DNA of 64,000 nt from CADEDV01 sp964437415 (GTDB lineage: Bacteria > Bacteroidota > Bacteroidia > Chitinophagales > Chitinophagaceae): NCBI GenBank assembly GCA_964437415.1, contig CAYTGN010000005.1, forward strand, positions 124,001-188,000, given 5' to 3'. The translations under genes and the position numbers were made by a program. Below are positions 45,445-52,315 of this stretch, in pieces. Position 1 is the first letter of the stretch. Each line of letters starts with the position of its first letter. The notes below the pieces were generated by a model. That model had not been told where the DNA came from and did no database searches. It was given only the letters and a program-made list of their open reading frames with translations.

Positions 45445-47505
45445 CTATTGACTCAATAACTTCTGCAAAACAACTTTTACTTTCTCCGGGTTAGGCAGCA
45501 TTGCCTGTTCCAGTCCCATATTCATCGGCACTGCCGGCAGATTCAGTGCACCCAGCACTTCCACCGGCGCATCGAGTGACTGAAAACAGTTTTTGGAAAT
45601 TCTTCCCGCCAATGCTTCTGCAAAAGAATTGTTTTGCTGCTCTTCCGTCAGCACCAGGCATTTTCCATGCATCTTCACTCTTTCAAATATCAATTCTTCA
45701 TCGAGTGGAAACAATGTCCGCAGGTCAACAATTTCTATTTGTTGCTTAAAATTATTTGCAGCAGTTTTTGCCCAATAGACACCCATGCCATAGGTGATAA
45801 TAACACAGCTTTCACCATTATCCACTTTTTGCTGGTCAGCCTGCAAAACAATATTGGCCTTGCCCAGCGGTATGATATAATCTCTTGATGGTTCCGGCAT
45901 CTTTGCTTCCTCTGTTCCGGGCACTTTGCTCCAGTAAAGACCTTTTTGCTCCAGCATCACTACTGGATTTCCATCATAGTAGGCAGCTTTCATCAACCCT
46001 TTCATATCAGCAGCATTGGATGGATAAACGACTTTGATACCTTTCACAGAAAGAACTGTTGTTTCAACAGAACCACTATGATAAGGGCCACCGCCGCCAT
46101 AAGCACCGATCGGCACCCGAAGGATCATAGAAACCGGGAACTTGCCGCAACTCAGGTAACAACTTTTTGAAATCTCTGTCACCAGTTGATTAAACCCCGG
46201 ATAGATATAATCCGCAAACTGCACTTCAACAATCGGTTTCAGCCCCACTGCATTCATCCCAACCGTTGATCCAACAATATATGCTTCCTGAATCGCCGTG
46301 TTGAAAACACGATGATCACCAAAACGTTCAGCTAATGTAGCGGCTTCACGAAATACCCCTCCTAATCTTCTGCCCACATCCTGTCCATACAAAACACATT
46401 CGGGATGATCTTCCATCAGTTCACGGATGGCAAACAAAGCCGCATCCACCATCATCACTTTTTCTGCACCCGCAGGGCTTCTTTCTCCTTTCTCTTCTGT
46501 TATTGGCGTGGCAACAAATACATGATCTTCTACTGTAGCAGGATCAGGTTCCGGCGCAGCCACCGCTTTGGCAAATTCACTTTCAATGAACTTTGTCGCT
46601 TCTTTTTCTATTTGCTGTAATTCAAATTCACTAACTCCTCTTGCCAGCAAGTTCCTGCGTAGTTTGGGCCCTGGGTCATGTTCCAGGTGTTTGGCCCAGT
46701 CTTCATCCGTCCTGTAAAAATCTTTTCTTACGCCGCTGGTATGGTGTCCCAGCAACGGCACCTGTGCATGAACCAGGTAGGGTTTTCTTTCTTTTCTTAC
46801 AAACTCACACACCTGTTTCATCACACTGTAGGAAGCTTCAAAATCGCTGCCATCCACCTGTATCCTGTTCATGCCTTTGAAACCTGCTGCGAATTCAAAA
46901 GCGTTCATCGCCCTTGCCTCTTCGGCCGTCACACTGATACCCCAGTTGTTATCCTGAACCAAATAAATAATGGGTAATTGTTTCAGCACCGCAAATTGAA
47001 AAGCCTCACTGACTTCTCCTTCAGTCACACTGGCGTCCCCAAGTGAACATACTACGATAGGAGTCCCGCTGATCCCCCCCTTGGTGGGTTGGGGGGCTTT
47101 TTCCCAATACTGAATTCCTTGTGCTATCCCCGTTGTAGGTATCACCTGCATGCCTGTGGCGCTGCTTTGATGAATAATGGTCGGCTTATCGTGTCCCCTG
47201 TAGTTTGGATGATTGTAATATTCCCTTCCGCCGGTGAAGATATCATTGCCTTTTGCCAGCAATTGCAACATCAATTCATAAGGTGAAAAACCAAGGCCCA
47301 GCATCATACTTTCGTCACGATAGTATGGGCTCACATAATCCTGCGGCTGCAACTGGAAAGCCGTGGCTAATTGTATCGCTTCATGACCACGGGAAGTGGA
47401 ATGAACATATTTGCAAACGTTGCGGTTGGCCTCGTAAGTTTCGGCCATTACTTTAGCCCTGCACATCAGGCGCCAGGCTTCAAGTAGTATAGAAGTATCC
47501 ATCAT
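45445..47505 (-). CDS. Fused alpha/beta E1 component of a branched-chain-type 2-oxoacid dehydrogenase
   Basis: The start is set at the tandem Met codons 47500-47505 (MDTSILLEAWRLMCRAKVM); an upstream extension reads hydrophobic non-homologous residues. The N-terminal about 340 residues are the E1-alpha part with the thiamine diphosphate motif GDASVTEGEV...NNWGIS. From about 360 onward comes E1-beta (LYGQDVGRRLGGVFREA, PIVEVQFADYIYPGFNQLV, ILRVPIGAYGGGGPYHSG). The alpha-beta fusion is common in Bacteroidota. It decarboxylates branched-chain 2-oxo acids and passes the acyl group to lipoyl E2. An odd Pro/Gly-rich insert (APQPTKGGIS) interrupts the alpha domain before IVVCSLGD and is encoded by a G/C palindrome. 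Confidence 0.9.
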   Translation of the reverse strand: MMDTSILLEAWRLMCRAKVMAETYEANRNVCKYVHSTSRGHEAIQLATAFQLQPQDYVSPYYRDESMMLGLGFSPYELMLQLLAKGNDIFTGGREYYNHPNYRGHDKPTIIHQSSATGMQVIPTTGIAQGIQYWEKAPQPTKGGISGTPIVVCSLGDASVTEGEVSEAFQFAVLKQLPIIYLVQDNNWGISVTAEEARAMNAFEFAAGFKGMNRIQVDGSDFEASYSVMKQVCEFVRKERKPYLVHAQVPLLGHHTSGVRKDFYRTDEDWAKHLEHDPGPKLRRNLLARGVSEFELQQIEKEATKFIESEFAKAVAAPEPDPATVEDHVFVATPITEEKGERSPAGAEKVMMVDAALFAIRELMEDHPECVLYGQDVGRRLGGVFREAATLAERFGDHRVFNTAIQEAYIVGSTVGMNAVGLKPIVEVQFADYIYPGFNQLVTEISKSCYLSCGKFPVSMILRVPIGAYGGGGPYHSGSVETTVLSVKGIKVVYPSNAADMKGLMKAAYYDGNPVVMLEQKGLYWSKVPGTEEAKMPEPSRDYIIPLGKANIVLQADQQKVDNGESCVIITYGMGVYWAKTAANNFKQQIEIVDLRTLFPLDEELIFERVKMHGKCLVLTEEQQNNSFAEALAGRISKNCFQSLDAPVEVLGALNLPAVPMNMGLEQAMLPNPEKVKVVLQKLLSQ
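47074..47096 (-). repeat. G/C-tract palindromic insert within the E1 gene
   Basis: Seven C (47074-47080) and six G (47091-47096) flank TTGGTGGGTT inside the coding sequence. On the coding strand it gives in-frame APQPTKGG just before a conserved strand of the E1-alpha domain. The shape suggests a small mobile palindrome that inserted without breaking the frame. Confidence 0.5.
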
Positions 47506-47603
47506 GAAAAGCAAGCATGAAAACAGCAAATTTAGGGCAAACGGGGCAGCGTTATACAGAAAAGCCACCCGGGGGATGGCTTTCTCATGTGCAGTTGGTT
47601 TTG

Positions 47604-47624
47604 TCCTGTCTTCCGACAGGCAGG
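47604..47624. repeat. Short palindromic intergenic repeat, copy 1
   Basis: TCCTGTCTTCCGACAGGCAGG forms a CCTGTC/GACAGG hairpin. A second copy at 56991-57011 matches at 20 of 21 positions. It lies between the E1 and FAH-family genes. Confidence 0.65.
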
Positions 47625-47646
47625 CGCCAACGATTTTGGTTTATTC

Positions 47647-48258
47647 TTATTTAACCTCCAGTGCAAATAAACTGTCGTCTTCGATGAACCCTTCGAGTTC
47701 ATCACCCACCACCAACTCACCCACACCTGCCGGTGTTCCGGTGAAAATGATGTCGCCGATATTCACTGAAAAATAATTGGAAATATAGGAGACGATACTA
47801 TCAAAATTGTGGATCATATTGCCTGAATTGCCCTGCTGCACCAACTCCTTGTTTTTATACAGGCAAAAGTTGATGTCCTTTTTATTTTTGATGTTGGCCA
47901 GTGGTATCCATTTGCCCACCACAGCCGAATTATCCCATGCTTTGGCCTTTTCCCAAGGCAGACCTTTTGCTTTCAGTTCATTCTGAATGTCCCTGGCAGT
48001 AAAATCAATACCTGTTGAGATGGCATCATAATATTTGCCGGCAAATTTTTCCTGGATGTATTTCCCGTTTTTACTGATGCGCAGCACCAGTTCGCATTCA
48101 TAATGCAATTCGTTGGTGAATTCGGGATAATAAAAAGGGGTATGCGGTTGCAGCAATGCACTTTTAGGCTTCATGAAAATAACCGGCTCATCGGGAATCT
48201 CGTTACCCAGTTCTTCGGCATGAGCTGCATAATTACGACCTACACAAAAAATCTTCAT
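47647..48258 (-). CDS. FAH-family hydrolase, FAHD1/acylpyruvase type
   Basis: The 203-residue single-domain FAH-fold protein opens with MKIFCVGRNYAAHAEELGNE, typical of acylpyruvase/oxaloacetate decarboxylase proteins (FAHD1, YcgM type). Metal ligands are expected in LHYECELVLRI (Glu-x-Glu) and the following Asp in GIDFTARDIQ. GDIIFTGTPAGVGEL near the C-terminus is the family signature. It hydrolyses acylpyruvates or decarboxylates oxaloacetate in the cytoplasm. It is not closely related to the XylX-type protein at 41719 beyond the common fold. It sits among housekeeping genes, so its role is probably general metabolism. Confidence 0.87.
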   Translation of the reverse strand: MKIFCVGRNYAAHAEELGNEIPDEPVIFMKPKSALLQPHTPFYYPEFTNELHYECELVLRISKNGKYIQEKFAGKYYDAISTGIDFTARDIQNELKAKGLPWEKAKAWDNSAVVGKWIPLANIKNKKDINFCLYKNKELVQQGNSGNMIHNFDSIVSYISNYFSVNIGDIIFTGTPAGVGELVVGDELEGFIEDDSLFALEVK

Positions 48259-48429
48259 AAACAGGCTGGTTTGTGTTTAAATACATCGGATACATGACTC
48301 GGGGCTGTTCATCCCATATATTCATCGTTCTTCAATATGTTTATTGGATATTTATCCTGCGTGCCGGCATAATGAAACGCCGGAGTAAAAAAGGACAGGG
48401 CTGCTAAAGTAAGTAATCAATCTGATTTA

Positions 48430-49005
48430 TCATAAAGAAAAGTCTTTATTATTTACCTGGTTCATAGCTATGGCAAGACCCTGTGTAACAAAAGTTTCAA
48501 TGGCTTCAACCGCCATTTCTATCTTTAGTTTAACCAATGGTTCCTCCCGGGTTTTCCACTTCCCAAGGACAAAATCTGACTGCTGGCCGCGGGGGTAATC
48601 ATTACCGATACCAAACCTTAGCCGGGGATATTGGGTGCTGCCTAAAGATTCCTGGATACTTCTGAACCCGTTATGTCCGCCATCACTTCCACCTGGTTTC
48701 ATCTTTAGCTTGTTCAGCGGAATGGCCACCTCATCGGCAATGACCAAAACGTTTTCCAATGCAATTTTCTCCTTGTCCATCCAGTATTTGACGGCCTTTC
48801 CGCTCAGGTTCATAAAAGTGGTGGGGCAGATGCAGATAAGCTTTTTACCCTTCCATTTGAGTTCGGCCACATAGGCCAGGCGACGGCTGCTGAAACTGCC
48901 ACCGTGTTTTTGCACAAGTGCATTCACTACATCAAAGCCTATATTATGCCTTGTGTGGGCATATTCATCGCCAGTATTTCCCAGGCCAACGATAAGAAAT
49001 TTCAT
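48430..49005 (-). CDS. pth: Peptidyl-tRNA hydrolase
   Basis: The ATG at 49005 gives the canonical start MKFLIVGLGNTG; a TTG four codons earlier is less likely. The 191-residue enzyme keeps catalytic His20 (HTRHNIGF), Asn10 (GLGN), the TFMNLSGKAV block and KPGGSDGGHNGFRSI with RLRFGIG. It frees tRNA from peptidyl-tRNA released by stalled ribosomes. It lies downstream of rplY and prs in the same direction, an order often seen in bacteria. A terminator between rplY and pth suggests pth may also have its own promoter. Confidence 0.96.
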   Translation of the reverse strand: MKFLIVGLGNTGDEYAHTRHNIGFDVVNALVQKHGGSFSSRRLAYVAELKWKGKKLICICPTTFMNLSGKAVKYWMDKEKIALENVLVIADEVAIPLNKLKMKPGGSDGGHNGFRSIQESLGSTQYPRLRFGIGNDYPRGQQSDFVLGKWKTREEPLVKLKIEMAVEAIETFVTQGLAIAMNQVNNKDFSL

Positions 49006-49046
49006 AGCTGCTGTCAAAGTATCAAATATCGGTCGAAGTCAATAAA

Positions 49047-49072
49047 AAACCCCGACTGTAAGATCGGGGTTT
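49047..49072 (-). terminator. Intrinsic terminator after rplY
   Basis: AAACCCCGA (49047-49055) pairs with TCGGGGTTT (49064-49072) around an 8-base loop. Read on the minus strand, after the rplY stop at 49092, the stem is followed by a T-run (TTTTTTATT), a classical intrinsic terminator. Some readthrough to pth is likely. Confidence 0.85.
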
Positions 49073-49091
49073 GCAATATTCCTCTGAAGAA

Positions 49092-49724
49092 TTATTTTTT
49101 TGCAGGAGCAGCCGGAGCAGCAGCGGCAGCCGGGGCAGCAGCAGTAGCGGCGGCCGGGGCAGCAGCTTCTTCCTGTTTCAACTGCCTTGTCAGTACCACA
49201 GATGCAATAGGAATACGGGGTGAGTTCAGTATTTCATAATGCTCTTCCTTCACATCTTCCACCCTGATATTACCGTTCAGTTCAAGGTCGTCAACCGGCA
49301 CTTCGATCTGCTCTTTCAGGTATTTGGGGTAGGTTTTCACCTTCAGGGATTTCATTTTTGTGACAAGCTTACCCCCTTCTTTTACCCCTATAGATACACC
49401 TGTGAATTTAATCGGAATGTCAGCTATCACTTTTTTGTCATCTACCAGTTCCAGCAGGTCCACATGGGTCAGGGCATCATTTACTTTGTCAAATTGCAGG
49501 TCTTTCATAATTGTACGGTACGTTTTTCCGTCCAATACTACTTCTGCGATCTGGAAACTTGGTGTGTACACTAAATTTTTGAAAGCAGCAGCAGGAGCAG
49601 CGAAATTGATCTCCTGTGCACCCCCGTAAATTACACCAGGCACCAGTCCCTGAGAGCGGATCTGCCGGGTGGCGGTCTTCCCGAATCCGGTCCTCAGTTG
49701 TCCTTCGATTGTAATTGTTTTCAT
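49092..49724 (-). CDS. rplY: 50S ribosomal protein L25/Ctc family
   Basis: The 210-residue protein is the long (CTC) form of L25: an N-terminal 5S rRNA-binding domain (MKTITIEGQLRTGFGKTATR, GLVPGVIYGG) and the C-terminal TL5-like beta domain (KVIADIPIKFTGVSIGVKEG, PKYLKEQIEVPVDDLELNGN). The last about 25 residues are a low-complexity Ala/Pro tail ending APAKK, which is common in Bacteroidota L25 and probably disordered. It binds 5S rRNA in the large ribosomal subunit. It is 18 bp downstream of prs and likely co-transcribed with it. Confidence 0.95.
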   Translation of the reverse strand: MKTITIEGQLRTGFGKTATRQIRSQGLVPGVIYGGAQEINFAAPAAAFKNLVYTPSFQIAEVVLDGKTYRTIMKDLQFDKVNDALTHVDLLELVDDKKVIADIPIKFTGVSIGVKEGGKLVTKMKSLKVKTYPKYLKEQIEVPVDDLELNGNIRVEDVKEEHYEILNSPRIPIASVVLTRQLKQEEAAAPAAATAAAPAAAAAPAAPAKK

Positions 49725-49742
49725 TGTATGTTGTTTTGTTTT

Positions 49743-50690
49743 TTACTTATCTCTGCGCTGCGAATGAATAAAGAGACTGGTGATACTCTTATTCTCAAAC
49801 GCATTTCTTATTGCCACTGCAAAAAGCTCGGCTACTGAGATCACTTTGATCTTTGAACTTTCTTTTTGCACAGGGATCGTATCACAAACGATCAATTCTT
49901 CCAGCACACTGTTCTCAATATTCTCGTAAGCCTTTCCGCTCAGCACCGGGTGGGTGATCAAAGCCCTTACCGACCTGGCGCCTTTTTCTTTTAAAAGAGC
50001 TGCACTTTTGGCCAAAGTGCCTCCGGTGTCGCAGATGTCATCAATGATCACAATATCCTTGCCTGTCACATCTCCAATGACCACCATGCTGGCAATCTCA
50101 TTGGCCCTTTTGCGGTGCTTGTCACAGATCACCATTTCTGCATTAAAATAGCTGGCGATCTCCCTGATGCGGTTGGTAGCTCCCACATCGGGGGCCGCAA
50201 AGGTAAGGTTTTCAAGCCTCAGATTCTCTATGTAAGGGATAAAAACTGCGTGGCTGTCCAAATGATCCACCGGGATGTCAAAATACCCCTGTATCTGGGG
50301 TGCATGAAGGTCCATGGTAATGACCCTGTCGGCGCCAGCAGCCACTAACATATTGGCAACCAATTTACTGCCGATGGCTACCCGGGGCCGGTCTTTCCGG
50401 TCCTGGCGGGCATAGCCATAATAAGGTATAACAGCAATGACTTTGTAGGCTGAGGCACGGCGGGCGGCATCAATCATCAGGAGCAGTTCCATCAGGTTTT
50501 CTGCCGGGGAAAAAGTGCTTTGAACAAGGAAAACATAGTCACCCCTGACGCTTTCTAAAAAAATTGGGGAAATCTCGCCGTCGCTGAAACGCTGGATATT
50601 TACTTTCCCTAATTGCGTACCGAACCGTTTGCAGATCTGTTCGGCTAACCGCTGAGAACTGGTTCCGGAGAAAATTTTCGCAGTTTGCAT
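49743..50690 (-). CDS. prs: Ribose-phosphate pyrophosphokinase
   Basis: The 315-residue enzyme makes phosphoribosyl pyrophosphate from ribose 5-phosphate and ATP for nucleotide, histidine and tryptophan synthesis. Class I signatures are present: FSDGEISPIF, the flexible loop YGYARQDRKDRPR, the metal/ATP site DLHAPQIQGYFDIPVDHL, and the PRPP loop DIVIIDDICDTGGTL. The start MQTAKIFSGTSSQRLAEQI is standard. The order prs-rplY-pth on one strand is conserved in many bacteria and supports an operon. Confidence 0.96.
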   Translation of the reverse strand: MQTAKIFSGTSSQRLAEQICKRFGTQLGKVNIQRFSDGEISPIFLESVRGDYVFLVQSTFSPAENLMELLLMIDAARRASAYKVIAVIPYYGYARQDRKDRPRVAIGSKLVANMLVAAGADRVITMDLHAPQIQGYFDIPVDHLDSHAVFIPYIENLRLENLTFAAPDVGATNRIREIASYFNAEMVICDKHRKRANEIASMVVIGDVTGKDIVIIDDICDTGGTLAKSAALLKEKGARSVRALITHPVLSGKAYENIENSVLEELIVCDTIPVQKESSKIKVISVAELFAVAIRNAFENKSITSLFIHSQRRDK

Positions 50691-50773
50691 GGAGAAAAAA
50701 TGTGCGGCGAAGATAGGACTGTCACCGCAATGATGCCCTCAACTGCAAAAAATATTGACCGGTAACAGGTCTT

Positions 50774-50989
50774 TTATCTCATCGCAACCGTAGCAGCAAC
50801 GGGTGTTGATGTTCTTACCGGGGTTTCTTTGGCAGAAGAATTATCACTGCCGGATGAAGACCGGGGATTAAATGTGTAAAAAAGTGACGAACAAATGAAA
50901 ATTGAGAAGGCCAGAACCACAACATAAACGCCGGCAAAAAACAGGATCGGGTGCAGTGCTCCCACAGGGCTGATTCTTTTGGTTTTCAT
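50774..50989 (-). CDS. Small single-pass membrane protein of unknown function
   Basis: A 71-residue product with a basic N-terminus (MKTKRISPVGALHPILF), one transmembrane helix (about 14-40; FFAGVYVVVLAFSIFICSSL) and a Ser/Thr/Pro-rich tail (NPRSSSGSDNSSAKETPVR). It lies 83 bp upstream of prs on the same strand and is divergent from radC. The positive-inside charge pattern and an ATG start support a real gene, but I do not recognise a family. The tail would face the periplasm. Confidence 0.5.
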   Translation of the reverse strand: MKTKRISPVGALHPILFFAGVYVVVLAFSIFICSSLFYTFNPRSSSGSDNSSAKETPVRTSTPVAATVAMR

Positions 50990-51100
50990 ACTTAGCAGAT
51001 TTTAGGGGTTTTCAATCAATTGGATTTTACTTTGACCGGCATCTGTTTTATACCGGTATTTAGTATTGATAACGCCAAAAATATTGGTTAAATTGTTTTC

Positions 51101-51793
51101 ATGCAAGAGCACAAGTACTCAATAAAAGAGTGGGCAAAAGACGACAGGCCGAGGGAAAAATTACTATCAGCAGGAGCAGAAAATCTGAGCAATTCCGAGT
51201 TGCTCGCCATCCTTATACACAACGGCACCCGAAATAAGACCGCTGTTGACCTTGCCAAAGAAGTACTCAGGCTGGGAAAAGACAACCTGAATGAACTGGG
51301 CCGGCTTTCTGTAAAAGACCTGCTGAAAATAAAAGGGATTGGAGAGGCCAAGGCCATTACCATCGCCGCCGCTCTTGAGCTTGGCAGAAGACGACAGGCG
51401 GCCTCTTCTTTAGAAAAAACTGTTATCACTACCAGCCATGATATTGCCCGGTTTCTGCAGTCTAAATTCAGTGACCTGCGGCATGAAATTTTTGCTGTTT
51501 TATACCTAAACAGGGCCAATAAAGTGAAACATTTTGAAATTGTCAGCGAGGGGGGCATCACCGGCACCGTGGCCGACCCCCGGGTCATTTTGCGAAAGGC
51601 CCTGGAAGAAGACGCCGTGAGCATTATCCTGTGTCATAACCACCCCTCCGGCAGCCTGCGGCCAAGCCGGGCCGATGAACAACTTACTGCTAAAATAAAA
51701 GGAGCCGCCACACTGTTTGACATCCATGTAATGGATCATATTATTGTCAGTGAAGAAGGATATTTCAGTTTTGCAGACGAGGGGCTATTGTAA
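51101..51793 (+). CDS. radC: RadC/UPF0758-family JAMM protein
   Basis: This 230-residue protein has an N-terminal helix-hairpin-helix region (RPREKLLSAGAENLSNSELL, LLKIKGIGEAKAITIAAALE) and a C-terminal JAMM/MPN domain. The metal site is HNHPSGSLRPSRAD with a Glu in FEIVSEGGITG. RadC was linked to DNA repair in the past, but its true role is unsettled. The start MQEHKYSIKEWAKDDRPREK is the usual one for Bacteroidota members. It converges with the next gene, leaving only 3 bp between stop codons. Confidence 0.93.
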   Translation: MQEHKYSIKEWAKDDRPREKLLSAGAENLSNSELLAILIHNGTRNKTAVDLAKEVLRLGKDNLNELGRLSVKDLLKIKGIGEAKAITIAAALELGRRRQAASSLEKTVITTSHDIARFLQSKFSDLRHEIFAVLYLNRANKVKHFEIVSEGGITGTVADPRVILRKALEEDAVSIILCHNHPSGSLRPSRADEQLTAKIKGAATLFDIHVMDHIIVSEEGYFSFADEGLL

Positions 51794-51796
51794 TAA

Positions 51797-52297
51797 TCAG
51801 ATGAAGAGACCCCACTCATCTTCAAATTCATCTTTCTGAAACGTGGCAACCCACTCTTTAAAGAGCAACCTGAATTTGTCAATTTCTTCCCTTATCACCA
51901 GACCATGTGCTTCTTCAATGGCGCCCTCTCCCATCATGGTGAGCAAGGATGATTTTATGAACTGGGCATTTTTGCGGATGATCGAAGCATTTTCCATGCG
52001 AAGGATATACATATTGCCTGCTTCTGAGCTTTTGATCTTGACCGCCACCTGGTAAGCATCGCCCAGGATCATTCCTTTATAATCTTCCCAGTGATCTGCA
52101 GAAAAACTGTCTTCACCCGTATCCGTATTAAGGGAATCCATGGCCCCGTTCAGAACGATCATCACCTGTTGCCATTGCTCATACAATGCCTTGCAGGCAT
52201 CTCTTGTAGGGTTTGGTTTCCATTCTTCACCCTCTTCTTCATCGTCAAACCTGTCATCATCCCAATCAGGAAGGTTGCTGAGTTTGTCAATAGCCAT
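51797..52297 (-). CDS. Conserved-looking acidic cytoplasmic protein of unknown function
   Basis: A 166-residue soluble protein with a strongly acidic N-terminus (DWDDDRFDDEEEGEEW) and a mostly helical remainder (RDACKALYEQWQQVMIVLNG, FRLLFKEWVATFQKDEF). It has no signal peptide or membrane segment. I do not recognise a domain. It lies 18 bp downstream of uvrA on the same strand, so it may be co-transcribed with it. Codon use looks like its neighbours. Function unknown. Confidence 0.75.
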   Translation of the reverse strand: MAIDKLSNLPDWDDDRFDDEEEGEEWKPNPTRDACKALYEQWQQVMIVLNGAMDSLNTDTGEDSFSADHWEDYKGMILGDAYQVAVKIKSSEAGNMYILRMENASIIRKNAQFIKSSLLTMMGEGAIEEAHGLVIREEIDKFRLLFKEWVATFQKDEFEDEWGLFI

Positions 52298-52315
52298 ATA
52301 AAAGATTTTAAAGGT

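Noticed and set aside
48363..48382. CCGGC/GCCGG 5-bp hairpin downstream of pth
   Set aside because: The stem is short and has no T-tract; too weak to call a terminator.
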